From Polaribacter vadi (lineage in GTDB: Bacteria; Bacteroidota; Bacteroidia; Flavobacteriales; Flavobacteriaceae): a stretch of 64,000 nt of DNA. The notes beneath the pieces were generated by a model. It saw only the letters and a list, made by a program, of their open reading frames with translations. It had not been told where the DNA came from and ran no database searches. The DNA lies in contig NZ_JAHKQL010000004.1 of assembly GCF_018861005.1 (NCBI RefSeq), positions 367,459 to 431,458 on the forward strand. Direction: 5' to 3'. The translations under genes were made by a program, and so were the position numbers. Below, one piece after another: positions 17,886 through 26,178 of the stretch (its first letter is position 1; every line of letters begins with the position of its first letter).

Positions 17886-18725
17886 CTAGCCTCCTATTTT
17901 TACTTGAACTCCATTTCCCATATCAAAACCATTTCTACTTTTAAATTTCTCCATCATTTCTTTAGATTTTTGTTCCTGAATTTCATCAAACTTGTTTTGG
18001 TTAACAACCTTACCTTTTGCTGGTTCTTGAATGGTTATTTTTTCTGAAGGATTTAAAACGATCTCAGTACAAACAATCATTCTTTTACCATCGTTAATTT
18101 CTAAAATTAAACCAGGCAAACCTTGGTAATTATCTGGTCCATTATTAATTGGCACTTGCAAGGTATACCAAGCAGTAGTTACTTTAGTTTCTTTTTTTAC
18201 ATCTTCTTTTGTTTCTCCGTTAACAATGCTTATTTTTTTACTTTCTACTTCTTCTGTATAAGTAGCTTTATAACATGTATACTGACCAATGTTTTTTGTT
18301 TCTGTAGTCATTTGCCAATCGTATTTTGGTAAAGAGTCTTTTACCAAAAACACTTTGCCCATTATTTCTGTTTGATTTGCAAATCTTTTTTCTTGAATGT
18401 TTTTATAATACACACTTGCTGCTCCAGAACCTCCAAAAGACATTACTACAACATTATTACCCCCAACTTGTGGTTTTGGTTCTTCTAATTTTATATCTTC
18501 TTTGTAGGTAGAAGTTGTTTTATCGAATTCTAAAATAAAGGTTTTTTGATACATTTTCTGAATTCTTTTTCTTAACTCTTCTTGCATTTTATCATCTACA
18601 CCTTTTTCATTATTCATTTTAAAGTTCGATTTCTGACTCGTTTTATAAATCGCTTTTCCTGTAAAATTTTGTGCTTGTAATGTACAAACTAACAAAAGTG
18701 TAAATGCTGTGATAAAAGTTTTCAT
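17886..18725 (-). CDS. GLPGLI family secreted protein (copy 2)
   Basis: A 279-aa exported protein with a signal peptide ending CTLQAQ. It has the family core TTAWYTLQVPINNGPDNYQ followed by GLPGLILEINDGKR. Copy 1 has the same order of blocks (IGQYTCYKATY, then a charged insert, then the GLPGLI block, then a Lys/Glu-rich tail with NPSE). The two were clearly made by tandem duplication and have since diverged. It begins 5 bases after the 18731-19078 gene, so these are co-transcribed. Confidence 0.9.
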   Translation of the reverse strand: MKTFITAFTLLLVCTLQAQNFTGKAIYKTSQKSNFKMNNEKGVDDKMQEELRKRIQKMYQKTFILEFDKTTSTYKEDIKLEEPKPQVGGNNVVVMSFGGSGAASVYYKNIQEKRFANQTEIMGKVFLVKDSLPKYDWQMTTETKNIGQYTCYKATYTEEVESKKISIVNGETKEDVKKETKVTTAWYTLQVPINNGPDNYQGLPGLILEINDGKRMIVCTEIVLNPSEKITIQEPAKGKVVNQNKFDEIQEQKSKEMMEKFKSRNGFDMGNGVQVKIGG

Positions 18726-18730
18726 AATAT

Positions 18731-19078
18731 TTAGTTTTTATAAGGTGTTGATAATTTTATTATAGATTGTATTCCTTTTTTTGATTTTAAGATTAAAGAA
18801 TCAATATTTCTAGATTCTCCTCCTACCTTTATAGAGCTTTTAATTTTGTATTTAGATTCTGGATAACTTAAAGTAAAGCTCATTTCTATTTTTTCATTTT
18901 CAGTATTTTCACTAAATACTTTTTTTACACCTTCCCAATCTATAGATTCTAATTCTTCTGGAGAATTTACCTCAAAAGCTACTTTACTCACCTTTACATT
19001 TGTTTCTTTATTATTATTCTCTTGCGAAAAACTAAATAATGATGATAAGATTGCTACCAATAAAAGGACTTTTTTCAT
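18731..19078 (-). CDS. Small secreted protein, first gene of the GLPGLI operon
   Basis: A 115-aa exported protein with a signal peptide (residues 1-18, SLFSFSQ). The mature 95 residues are Lys/Glu/Ser-rich and predicted mostly beta (KIEMSFTLSYPESKYKIKSSIKV). I do not recognise a family. Its position as the promoter-proximal gene, divergent from a sensor kinase across 123 bases, suggests it could be a periplasmic accessory or signal protein for that system. This is context only. Confidence 0.7.
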   Translation of the reverse strand: MKKVLLLVAILSSLFSFSQENNNKETNVKVSKVAFEVNSPEELESIDWEGVKKVFSENTENEKIEMSFTLSYPESKYKIKSSIKVGGESRNIDSLILKSKKGIQSIIKLSTPYKN

Positions 19079-19107
19079 AATAAATTATTTTGAATTATTG
19101 TTCACTA

Positions 19108-19115
19108 CAAAGATG
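19108..19115 (-). promoter_or_regulatory. Near-consensus -7 box of the GLPGLI operon
   Basis: The minus strand reads CATCTTTG, one mismatch to TAnnTTTG (most commonly TATCTTTG). It is 29 bases before the first gene of the operon. The GTTAAC repeat cluster begins 22 bases upstream of it, at the -33 position. Confidence 0.4.
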
Positions 19116-19137
19116 ATAATGATCTCTTGTTATTTAG

Positions 19138-19163
19138 GTTAACAAGTGTTAACGAATGTTAAC
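19138..19163. promoter_or_regulatory. Three GTTAAC sites with exact 10-bp period (predicted response-regulator site)
   Basis: GTTAAC occurs at 19138-19143, 19148-19153 and 19158-19163. The start-to-start distance is exactly 10 bp, one helical turn, as expected for tandem binding of an OmpR-family regulator. The array is central in the divergent region. It lies 22 bases upstream of the leftward -7 box and 26 bases upstream of the rightward one, so it could activate both the GLPGLI operon and the kinase/regulator genes. Confidence 0.65.
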
Positions 19164-19189
19164 CGACTAAATTTATAGCAATTACAACT

Positions 19190-19197
19190 TATATTTG
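19190..19197 (+). promoter_or_regulatory. -7 box of the sensor-kinase/regulator operon
   Basis: TATATTTG (TAnnTTTG) ends only 4 bases before the ATG at 19202. A normal start point would make the mRNA leaderless or nearly so. No -33 box; the GTTAAC array takes its place. Confidence 0.5.
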
Positions 19198-19201
19198 TAA
19201 T

Positions 19202-20875
19202 ATGAATACCAAAAAATACAAATGGATTTTTTATTTAATAGCCACCACAATTATTACTACAATTGGGGTTCAGTTTTATTGGAATTTAAAAAATTACCAA
19301 GAAAACAAGCAAAGAGTTGCCAATGAAATTCAATTAAGTTTAGACAATGCTATAGAAGAGTATTATTCTACTTTGGCAAAAAGCAACTTTTTAACTATTA
19401 TTAATAACGATACTGATAATAAGCAAACTGTAAAAATTAAGAGCAATAAATCTTTCGATTCTATAATTTCAAAAATAAAAAACAGCTCAAATTCTAAAGA
19501 GAACGAAAAACCAAAATTTACCATTAATAGTATTCAAATTTCTTCGGATGAAAATTTTTCTCAAGAAAAAATAGATTCTATGATGTTAGACACCAAAGAA
19601 TTGATAAATAATTTAAACAACAAACAAGATTCTATTTTATATGATGTTGTTAGCAAAAAAACAGGCAAACTCAACAAAGTAGACTCTATCAAATTAAAAA
19701 AATATAACATTGATAAAATCAAATCATTTACCCAATTTACAGATGATAAAAATGGAATTCATTTTGATGAAAATGGCAACAAAACTTCAGTAAAATATTT
19801 TAAAGGAAAAGCAGCTGCAGATAGTTTAAAACTAAAAACTAATTTAAAACCCATCTTTATTTCGTTTTTAGATCAATCTTTAGATTATAATAAAATTGAT
19901 TCTTTAATAGAAAATCAATTAAATACTAAAGGCATTTACTTAAAAACAAGTTTTCATCATTTAAAAAAAGACACCATTTTTAAAAAAACCAAAGACACCA
20001 CTTTAGTCGATAAAAATTTTTCAGCAAACTCAAAATCTACCTATTTAAAAAACAACCAATCTTATAAATTATATTATAGCAACCCAAATTACGAAGCTCT
20101 AAAAAGAAGTTTTGGAGGCATTTTTCTATCGTTAATTTTGTCTTTATTAATTATTTCTTGTTTGTTCTATTTACTAAAAATCATTAATCAACAAAAAGAA
20201 TTAGCTGCTATAAAAAACGATTTAATTAGCAATATTACTCATGAATTTAAAACACCAATAGCTACAGTATCTACAGCCATAGAAGCTATAGAAAATTTTA
20301 ATGTTTTAGATGATAAAGAAAAAACTCAAAGATATTTGGCAATGTCTTCTGTACAATTAAAAAAACTACATCAAATGGTAGAAAAATTGTTAGAAACTGC
20401 TACCTTAGATAGCGAACAATTAATATTAAAAAAAGAAACTGTTGATGTGGTTGAAATGACAGAAAAACTAGTAAAAAAACACCAATTATTAGCCAATAAA
20501 AAAGAGCTACATTTTTCGTGGAACTTACAACCTAATTATGTAAATGTAGATGTTTTTCATTTTGAAAATGTAATTTCTAACCTTATTGATAATGCTATAA
20601 AATATGGTGGAAACACAATAGACATCAATATAAATTCAATTCTAAACTCAACAGAAATAACAATTGCTGATGATGGTAATGGAATTGAAAAAAATCAACA
20701 AGAAAAGATTTTCGACAAATTCTACAGAGTTCCAAAAGGAAATACGCACGATGTAAAAGGCTTTGGAATTGGACTGTATTATTGTAAAAAAATCATCGAA
20801 AAACATACAGGAAGTATTACGCTTTCTTCTGATAAAAAACAAACCATTTTTAAAATCACCATACCCAATGTCTAA
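19202..20875 (+). CDS. Membrane sensor histidine kinase (RprX-like)
   Basis: A 557-aa kinase. One membrane segment near residues 9-29, a large Ser/Lys/Asn-rich periplasmic domain (about 30-304) and a second segment (305-328) precede the transmitter. The HisKA H-box is NITHEFKTP (H347), the N-box NLIDNAIKYGG, and the G boxes are DDGNGIEKNQQEKIFDKF and GFGIGLYYCKKI. The periplasmic domain has no recognised fold and is the likely sensor. The last 8 bases overlap the response-regulator gene. Gene order and the partner sequence resemble RprX/RprY of Bacteroides. It is divergent from the GLPGLI operon, which is its probable target. Confidence 0.93.
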   Translation: MNTKKYKWIFYLIATTIITTIGVQFYWNLKNYQENKQRVANEIQLSLDNAIEEYYSTLAKSNFLTIINNDTDNKQTVKIKSNKSFDSIISKIKNSSNSKENEKPKFTINSIQISSDENFSQEKIDSMMLDTKELINNLNNKQDSILYDVVSKKTGKLNKVDSIKLKKYNIDKIKSFTQFTDDKNGIHFDENGNKTSVKYFKGKAAADSLKLKTNLKPIFISFLDQSLDYNKIDSLIENQLNTKGIYLKTSFHHLKKDTIFKKTKDTTLVDKNFSANSKSTYLKNNQSYKLYYSNPNYEALKRSFGGIFLSLILSLLIISCLFYLLKIINQQKELAAIKNDLISNITHEFKTPIATVSTAIEAIENFNVLDDKEKTQRYLAMSSVQLKKLHQMVEKLLETATLDSEQLILKKETVDVVEMTEKLVKKHQLLANKKELHFSWNLQPNYVNVDVFHFENVISNLIDNAIKYGGNTIDININSILNSTEITIADDGNGIEKNQQEKIFDKFYRVPKGNTHDVKGFGIGLYYCKKIIEKHTGSITLSSDKKQTIFKITIPNV

Positions 20876-21545
20876 AATAAAAGTACTTTTAGCTGAAGAT
20901 GAAGCTAGTTTAGGAATGATTGTAAAAGAAAGTTTAGAAACTAGAAATTTTGTAGTTTATCATGCAGAAAATGGTGAAGAAGCTTATCAAATTTATCAAA
21001 AAGAAGAGCCAGATATTTTAGTATTAGATGTTATGATGCCCAAAAAAGATGGATTTACTTTAGCTCAAGAAATTAGGCAAGAAAACAAAAGTATTCCTAT
21101 TATATTTTTAACAGCAAAATCGCAAACTAGCGATGTTTTAGAGGGTTTTACAATTGGTGGTAACGATTATTTAAAAAAGCCCTTTTCTATGGAAGAGCTT
21201 ATTGTTAGAATTAAGGCATTACTAAATAGAATTGAATTAAAAACAAATGTAGAAACCATTAAAATTGGCGAATATATTTTTAATTTCACAAAACAAACAT
21301 TAACAAATTCTAATACTGTAGAAACCTTAACACACAGAGAAGCCGAATTACTTTTTTATTTATTTGAAAAGAAAAACGAAGTTTTAGATAGAACTTTTAT
21401 TCTGAACAAATTATGGGGTAATGACGATTTTTTTAATGCCAGAAGTATGGATGTGTTTATAAGCAAGCTCAGAAAAAAGTTAAAACAAGATCTTAACATT
21501 CAAATTTTAAATGTTAGAGGTTTTGGATATAAATTGATTTGTTAA
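20868..21545 (+). CDS. OmpR-family response regulator (RprY-like)
   Basis: A 225-aa regulator. The receiver domain has the acidic pocket (E10, D11), phospho-acceptor D54 (ILVLDVMMPKKDGF), T82 and K104 (YLKKPFSM). A C-terminal winged helix ends NVRGFGYKLIC. I start it at the ATG at 20868 (MSKIKVLLAEDE), which overlaps the kinase by 8 bases. A longer in-frame reading back to 20763 adds 35 residues inside the kinase that no receiver domain has. The predicted binding site is the GTTAAC triplet at 19138-19163. Confidence 0.95.
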   Translation: MSKIKVLLAEDEASLGMIVKESLETRNFVVYHAENGEEAYQIYQKEEPDILVLDVMMPKKDGFTLAQEIRQENKSIPIIFLTAKSQTSDVLEGFTIGGNDYLKKPFSMEELIVRIKALLNRIELKTNVETIKIGEYIFNFTKQTLTNSNTVETLTHREAELLFYLFEKKNEVLDRTFILNKLWGNDDFFNARSMDVFISKLRKKLKQDLNIQILNVRGFGYKLIC

Positions 21546-21567
21546 CAAATTTAAAGTTATATTTTTT

Positions 21568-21575
21568 TACTTTTG
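21568..21575 (+). promoter_or_regulatory. -7 box of the deoxynucleoside kinase gene
   Basis: TACTTTTG (TAnnTTTG), 31 bases before the ATG at 21607. Confidence 0.5.
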
Positions 21576-21606
21576 TAGCTCTTTTTAATATTTTAGAACA
21601 CAATAT

Positions 21607-22221
21607 ATGCACGTTGCAATTGCAGGAAATATAGGCGCAGGTAAAACCACGCTAACCAAACTTTTAGCCAAACATTTTAATTGGAAACCTCATTTTGAGT
21701 CTGTAGATGAAAATCCTTACTTAGATGATTTTTACGGAGAAATGGAACGTTGGTCGTTTAATTTACAAGTTTACTTTTTAAATAGTCGTTTTCGCCAAAT
21801 CTTAGAATTAAGAGAAACAGGTAAAAACATTATTCAAGACAGAACTATTTACGAAGATGCTCATATTTTTGCACCGAATTTACATGCAATGGGTTTAATG
21901 ACTAATAGAGATTATAGCAATTATAGTTCTTTATTTGAGTTAATGGAAAACTTAGTACAGCCACCAGATTTATTAATTTATTTACGTGCAGACATATCAA
22001 CTTTAGTAGGGCAGATTCACAAACGTGGTAGAGATTACGAAAATTCTATAAGTATCGATTATTTAAGCAGACTTAATGAACGTTATGAAGCTTGGATTTC
22101 TACTTATACAAAAGGTAAACTTTTAGTAATAGATGTAGATAATTTAGATTTTGTTACTAACCAAGAAGATTTAGGTTATATAATAGACAGAATAGATGCT
22201 CAAATAAATGGTCTTTTTTAA
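21607..22221 (+). CDS. Deoxynucleoside kinase (dNK/dGK-dCK family)
   Basis: A 204-aa enzyme that phosphorylates deoxynucleosides for the salvage pathway. Walker A is GNIGAGKTT (7-15). The ES-VDENPYLDDFYGE block and the DRTIYEDAHIFA block (ERS/DRS-type motif) follow. The lid region has KRGRDYE and the end IDVDNLDFV. Length is normal for bacterial dNKs. It has its own promoter box and terminator, so it is probably a single-gene unit behind the two-component operon. Base specificity cannot be read from the sequence. Confidence 0.92.
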   Translation: MHVAIAGNIGAGKTTLTKLLAKHFNWKPHFESVDENPYLDDFYGEMERWSFNLQVYFLNSRFRQILELRETGKNIIQDRTIYEDAHIFAPNLHAMGLMTNRDYSNYSSLFELMENLVQPPDLLIYLRADISTLVGQIHKRGRDYENSISIDYLSRLNERYEAWISTYTKGKLLVIDVDNLDFVTNQEDLGYIIDRIDAQINGLF

Positions 22222-22256
22222 GAAAACAGAATAAATATTAGATTTATATAAAAGTA

Positions 22257-22287
22257 AAGAGACCGTTAAAAACGGTCTCTTTTTTTG
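22257..22287 (+). terminator. Terminator of the deoxynucleoside kinase gene
   Basis: Perfect stem AGAGACCGTT / AACGGTCTCT with a 3-nt loop, followed by seven T. Confidence 0.9.
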
Positions 22288-22344
22288 TGATTAACTCACG
22301 CATGATAGATAGTCCCCCAACTTTCTATCAGATTTTAAGTGATG

Positions 22345-23178
22345 CTAATGCAACACTTCAATCTTGTTATCTACTATTTCCTTAACAGGAATAATTATCG
22401 TTTTATTTTCGACCTTTAAAATTACTGAAATATTATCAATTGACTCAATAATTCCTTCAAAATTTTCAGTTTTTATTTTACTACCTATTTTTAAGTTCTT
22501 TCTAGAGTAATAACCGAATAAAAGTCTTTTTATTATATCTCTAGAGCCTAAACCAAAAGAGATTGTAAAAGCTGCCAAAATCGATGCAAATATAATAGAT
22601 AAATTGTTAGTAATCAAATCTGTGTTTATACCAGCTTGGTTTAACGCTGTAACACTTACTATTACTGCAATTATGTAAAAAATAATATTTCCAACTAAGC
22701 TGCCTCCAGTAAGTTCTAAAGAAGTAAACATACTCGAAACTGCCTTTTTTACCATGTTTGCAATATAAATACCAACAGCAAAAATTAGTAAAGCACTTAT
22801 TAATTTTGGTAAATAAGCAATTAAATTACCTAACTGCTCAGAAACCATTTTTAAACCTAACAACTCAGAAGCTACAATTATAAAAATAAAGATTAGTATC
22901 CATTTTATAGTTGTAATGATAATTTTTGTAGGTTGAATTTTAATAGAAGTATTGCCAAAAATTTCATCTACATTTAATTTTTCTGGTAAAGCATCTATAT
23001 TTGTAAGCCCTAATGCTTTTTTTATGATGTATAAAATAAATTTAATAAAAAGCCATCCAATAATTAAAAAAGCAAGCCCTTTTAATAATTGAGGTAAAAA
23101 GTTCACAAAATTGTACCAAAGGTTTTGTAAAAAACTAAAATCGAAATCAGATTGTAGGGCTATTTGTAAAGCGTTCAT
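22345..23178 (-). CDS. Small-conductance mechanosensitive channel (MscS-like)
   Basis: A 277-aa membrane protein. Four or five membrane segments occupy residues about 25-205 (LLKGLAFLIIGWLFIKFILYI, KWILIFIFIIVASELL, LISALLIFAVGIYIANMV, IIFYIIAVIVSVTAL). The pore-helix-like SIIFASILAAFTISFGLGSRDIIKRLLFGYY follows, then a short beta domain (IKTENFEGIIESIDNISVILK). The repeated Gly/Ala helix (FAVGIYIANMVKK) matches the TM-helix repeat found in this MscS subgroup. The C-terminal cage is much reduced relative to E. coli MscS. It is the last gene of an operon with an ECF sigma factor, suggesting a role in envelope or osmotic stress. Confidence 0.85.
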   Translation of the reverse strand: MNALQIALQSDFDFSFLQNLWYNFVNFLPQLLKGLAFLIIGWLFIKFILYIIKKALGLTNIDALPEKLNVDEIFGNTSIKIQPTKIIITTIKWILIFIFIIVASELLGLKMVSEQLGNLIAYLPKLISALLIFAVGIYIANMVKKAVSSMFTSLELTGGSLVGNIIFYIIAVIVSVTALNQAGINTDLITNNLSIIFASILAAFTISFGLGSRDIIKRLLFGYYSRKNLKIGSKIKTENFEGIIESIDNISVILKVENKTIIIPVKEIVDNKIEVLH

Positions 23179-23194
23179 TTTGTTGTATAATTAG

Positions 23195-23380
23195 TTATTT
23201 ATCTTCTTTTTTTTGATGTATAGCACCCAAAATATTGCCAATTGTATTTGGGTATTTCACCAAAAACAAATCAGCAACATCAATTGTTAGCTTAATCATA
23301 TTAATGTCATTCAGTACTTTTTCTTTAAGTACATCTGGCACTTCATGATGATGTAATATTTTTTTAAAAGGATTCCCCAT
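23195..23380 (-). CDS. 61-aa conserved small protein between sigma factor and MscS
   Basis: A short basic/amphipathic protein (MGNPFKKILHHHEVPDVLKEKV at the start, HQKKEDK at the end) with no signal peptide or membrane helix. It starts 2 bases after the ECF sigma stop and ends 16 bases before the MscS start, so it is certainly in the operon. I do not recognise the family. The size, location and two predicted helices make a small regulator of the sigma factor possible, but no anti-sigma motif is visible. Confidence 0.65.
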   Translation of the reverse strand: MGNPFKKILHHHEVPDVLKEKVLNDINMIKLTIDVADLFLVKYPNTIGNILGAIHQKKEDK

Positions 23381-23382
23381 AT

Positions 23383-23952
23383 TTATAGTTCTCCGTAAAT
23401 ACTTACCACTTTTTGTTTTGCTCTTTTAATTCGCATTTTTACTGCACTTTCTCCAATACCTAAAGCCTCTTTAATTTCTTTAATGCTCATATCATCTTGA
23501 TATTTCATTAAAAGAATCATTTTATCTTTGGGGTCCATTAAATCTAGAGCCTTAGCTAATTTATCTGACTTTAATTCAAATAATGCAGCATCATCAATTT
23601 CTTCAGATACATCATCATCTTTAATTACATCTGTAACCACAGTAACTTTTTCTTTTTTCTTATGAGTATTTCTTTGTACATAATTCACACAAAAATTATA
23701 TGTAAAAGAATACAACCAAGTAGAAAACTTAGAATTGCCTTTAAACGTTTTCAACTTTACAAACAATCTAATAAAAACATCATGTGTTAAATCTTCTGCT
23801 TCTTCTTTACTTTTGGCAAAGCCATAACACTTGTTATAAACAACTTTAGAGAATCTATCATATAAAATAGCAAACAACTGAGAGTTGTTTGTTTCTACTA
23901 TTTTAAAGACCAATTCTTCGTCTGTTAATTTGTTAACTATACTTGTTTTCAA
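23383..23952 (-). CDS. ECF-type RNA polymerase sigma factor
   Basis: A 189-aa group 4 sigma factor. Region 2 is at about residues 20-90 (ILYDRFSKVVYNKCYGFAKSKEEAEDLTHDVFIRLF, then KFSTWLYSFTYNFCVNY). An acidic linker follows (VIKDDDVSEEIDDAALFE). Region 4 has the helix-turn-helix LMKYQDDMSIKEIKEALGIGESAVKMRIKRAKQK. No classical membrane anti-sigma gene follows; the 61-aa gene and an MscS channel do. It is divergent from rpoD across 201 bases that contain two palindromes. Confidence 0.93.
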   Translation of the reverse strand: MKTSIVNKLTDEELVFKIVETNNSQLFAILYDRFSKVVYNKCYGFAKSKEEAEDLTHDVFIRLFVKLKTFKGNSKFSTWLYSFTYNFCVNYVQRNTHKKKEKVTVVTDVIKDDDVSEEIDDAALFELKSDKLAKALDLMDPKDKMILLMKYQDDMSIKEIKEALGIGESAVKMRIKRAKQKVVSIYGEL

Positions 23953-24028
23953 TACTAATTACCTTTTAGACACAAAAAAAAACAATAAGTCACAACTATT
24001 TTTTAAAAAAAGTTAGTCCGCAATTTTA

Positions 24029-24043
24029 ACACGTTGAACGTGT
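24029..24043. promoter_or_regulatory. Palindrome ACACGT-TGA-ACGTGT upstream of rpoD
   Basis: A perfect 6-bp inverted repeat with a 3-bp centre, 76 bases from the ECF sigma start and 110 bases from the rpoD start. It is unusually GC-rich for this gap. It may be an operator or a transcript hairpin (a run of T follows on the plus strand, but no plus-strand gene precedes it). Confidence 0.4.
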
Positions 24044-24077
24044 CTTTTTACACTTTTAAAAAAAAATGAAACATTTT

Positions 24078-24100
24078 GTAACATTTACAATAATTGTTAC
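24078..24100. promoter_or_regulatory. 23-bp imperfect palindrome, possible rpoD operator
   Basis: GTAACA-n-TTA-nnn-TAA-n-TGTTAC: 9 of 10 arm positions pair around a 3-bp centre. It sits directly before a TATAAT hexamer (24102-24107) and 53 bases before the rpoD ATG, a good location for a regulator of the housekeeping sigma gene. Confidence 0.4.
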
Positions 24101-24153
24101 GTATAATAAGTTGTAGCAATACATTAATCCTTTAAAAAGTCAGAGAGAATTAG

Positions 24154-25017
24154 ATGAGACAACTTAAAATTACCAAGCAGGTTACTAATAGAGAAACTGC
24201 ATCCCTAGACAAATATTTACAAGAAATAGGTAAAGTAGATTTAATTACTGCAGATGAAGAAGTAGAATTGGCACAGCTAATTAAAGCTGGTGATCAAAGA
24301 GCATTAGAAAAACTAACAAAAGCCAATTTAAGATTTGTTGTATCTGTTGCAAAACAATATCAAAATCAAGGATTAACATTACCAGATTTAATTAACGAAG
24401 GTAATTTAGGTTTAATTAAAGCTGCAAAACGTTTCGATGAAACACGTGGTTTTAAATTTATCTCTTATGCTGTTTGGTGGATTCGTCAATCGATCTTACA
24501 AGCTTTAGCAGAACAATCTAGAATTGTACGTTTACCATTAAACAAAATTGGTTCTATTAATAAAATTAATAAGATGTACGCTTTCTTAGAACAAGAAAAC
24601 GAGCGTCCTCCTTCTGCAGAAGAAATTGCTAAGAAATTAGACATGACAGTTAATGACGTTAAAGAATCTATGAAAAATTCTGGACGTCACGTATCTATGG
24701 ATGCACCTTTAATAGAAGGTGAAGATTCTAATTTATACGATGTATTAAACTCTGGTGAGTCTCCAAACCCAGATAGAGTTTTATTACATGAATCTTTACG
24801 TATAGAAATTAACAGAGCTTTAGAAACGCTTACTCCTAGAGAAGCAGATGTTGTAAAATTATACTTTGGTTTAGGTGAGCACCAACCAATGACATTAGAA
24901 GAAATTGGAGAAACTTTCGATTTAACAAGAGAACGTGTTCGTCAAATTAAAGAAAAAGCAATCAGAAGATTAAAACACACTTCTAGATCTAAAATTTTAA
25001 TGACTTATTTAGGCTAG
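24154..25017 (+). CDS. rpoD: Housekeeping RNA polymerase sigma factor RpoD/SigA
   Basis: A 287-aa primary sigma factor, the short form typical of Bacteroidota, lacking the long acidic region 1.1. Region 1.2 starts at [16 protein letters not shown]. Regions 2.1-2.4 include [37 protein letters not shown] and [19 protein letters not shown]. Region 3 follows, and region 4 contains [14 protein letters not shown], then [28 protein letters not shown]. This sigma factor reads the TAnnTTTG boxes seen throughout the window. It stands alone, with a strong terminator after it. Confidence 0.97.
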   Translation: MRQLKITKQVTNRETASLDKYLQEIGKVDLITADEEVELAQLIKAGDQRALEKLTKANLRFVVSVAKQYQNQGLTLPDLINEGNLGLIKAAKRFDETRGFKFISYAVWWIRQSILQALAEQSRIVRLPLNKIGSINKINKMYAFLEQENERPPSAEEIAKKLDMTVNDVKESMKNSGRHVSMDAPLIEGEDSNLYDVLNSGESPNPDRVLLHESLRIEINRALETLTPREADVVKLYFGLGEHQPMTLEEIGETFDLTRERVRQIKEKAIRRLKHTSRSKILMTYLG

Positions 25018-25045
25018 ATTTCAAATGTACTAAAAAAGTAAAAAT

Positions 25046-25082
25046 AAAACTCTCAGAAAAAATCTGAGAGTTTTATTTTTTA
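25046..25082 (+). terminator. rpoD terminator
   Basis: 12-bp perfect stem AAAACTCTCAGA / TCTGAGAGTTTT with a 5-nt A loop, then ATTTTTTAA. Confidence 0.88.
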
Positions 25083-25161
25083 ATTAAAATTCTAAATAAT
25101 ATAAGCACAAGTTTTTAAGAGATATATCATCTAAATATTTTATAAACTAAATTATTATATC

Positions 25162-26172
25162 ATGAAACAAAAAAAAAATATTATTAAGTTACCCATACTT
25201 GTTTTGATTTTGTTGTCTACTTTTTCTTTTCTAAATTGTAATAATGACAGCTATGATGAAGAGGAAGATGAAACCACAACTAGTGAATCATCAATTATAG
25301 CAGAATCATATTTTAATACCAGTAGCCTTATTTCTATTGAATTAGTTGAAGCTAGATTAGAAGATGGTACAACTGCAGATTGCTATCAAATAACTTTTTC
25401 TGGAGATGCTATTGATGGAGAATTAGGTCCGTTTTGTCCAGAAACCATTGATGACATTGGAGGGATTGCTGTATATGATGGAGAAACAAACCCAGGATTA
25501 AGAAACATTTCTAGAGATTTACTTGAAGATATGGAAGCTGATGGATGGAATATTGTTGAAGATGATACTGGCCTTGTTTATAGTAATAATAATAGTGGTA
25601 CTTCTAATTGTTTAGCTTTAGCATATGATGCCGATTTAAACTTTGTTTTTACTGTACCTGTTGTACCTAAATTAGCTAGTTCTAGTACGGATATAGATGA
25701 AGTTGAAAACTTAGGCTTTTCTATTGATGGTACTCCCTTAACTGGAGACCCACCATCTGCTGTTTTTGGTCCAGCAATGTTTGGTACTCAAGATATAAGT
25801 GAAATTGAGGAAATTAATTTCCCTTCAATTGATCCTTGTGGAGGGCATCCAGACCCAGCAGGTTACTATCACGCTCACTTTATACCACAAGTTATAAATC
25901 AGGTTTTAGCTGCCAACAACATAGATGAAGTAGAATGTACCATGTTTGAACAAACATCTGGTACAATTTTAGCAGGTTTTGCAAAAGATGGATTTCCTAT
26001 TTATGCATATGCAGAAATGCCAGACGACCTTGATGAATGTAATGGAAGAACGGCAGCAACAACAGAATACCCAGATGGTGTTTATCATTATGTTGCTAGT
26101 ACAACTGCTGTTACAAATATGCCTCCATGTTTAAAAGGTGTGGCAGTGCAAGATAGTTTTGAAATTCAGTAA
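25162..26172 (+). CDS. YHYH domain lipoprotein
   Basis: A 336-aa lipoprotein with a hydrophobic leader and a lipobox ending FLNC (Cys about 27), then an acidic linker (DSYDEEEDETTTSE). The C-terminal 200 residues carry the YHYH-type pattern: GGHPDPAGYYHAHF and later PDGVYHYVAS, with MFGTQDISE and AGFAKDGFPIYAY between them. YHYH proteins are extracellular or periplasmic and of unknown function; the His/Tyr clusters suggest metal binding. It is followed by 26179-26784 after 6 bases, so they form an operon. A second YHYH lipoprotein is encoded at 53105-54292. Confidence 0.85.
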   Translation: MKQKKNIIKLPILVLILLSTFSFLNCNNDSYDEEEDETTTSESSIIAESYFNTSSLISIELVEARLEDGTTADCYQITFSGDAIDGELGPFCPETIDDIGGIAVYDGETNPGLRNISRDLLEDMEADGWNIVEDDTGLVYSNNNSGTSNCLALAYDADLNFVFTVPVVPKLASSSTDIDEVENLGFSIDGTPLTGDPPSAVFGPAMFGTQDISEIEEINFPSIDPCGGHPDPAGYYHAHFIPQVINQVLAANNIDEVECTMFEQTSGTILAGFAKDGFPIYAYAEMPDDLDECNGRTAATTEYPDGVYHYVASTTAVTNMPPCLKGVAVQDSFEIQ

Positions 26173-26178
26173 TTAATT

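Noticed and set aside
20763..20867. Longer N-terminus for the response regulator
   Set aside because: The 35 extra residues lie in the kinase coding region and precede a receiver domain that normally begins near MSKIKVLL. The ATG at 20868 gives the usual short overlap.
22303..22330. TGATAGA...TCTATCA inverted repeat as terminator of the MscS gene
   Set aside because: Only a 7-bp stem with a 14-nt loop and no T-run on the minus strand. It may be incidental.
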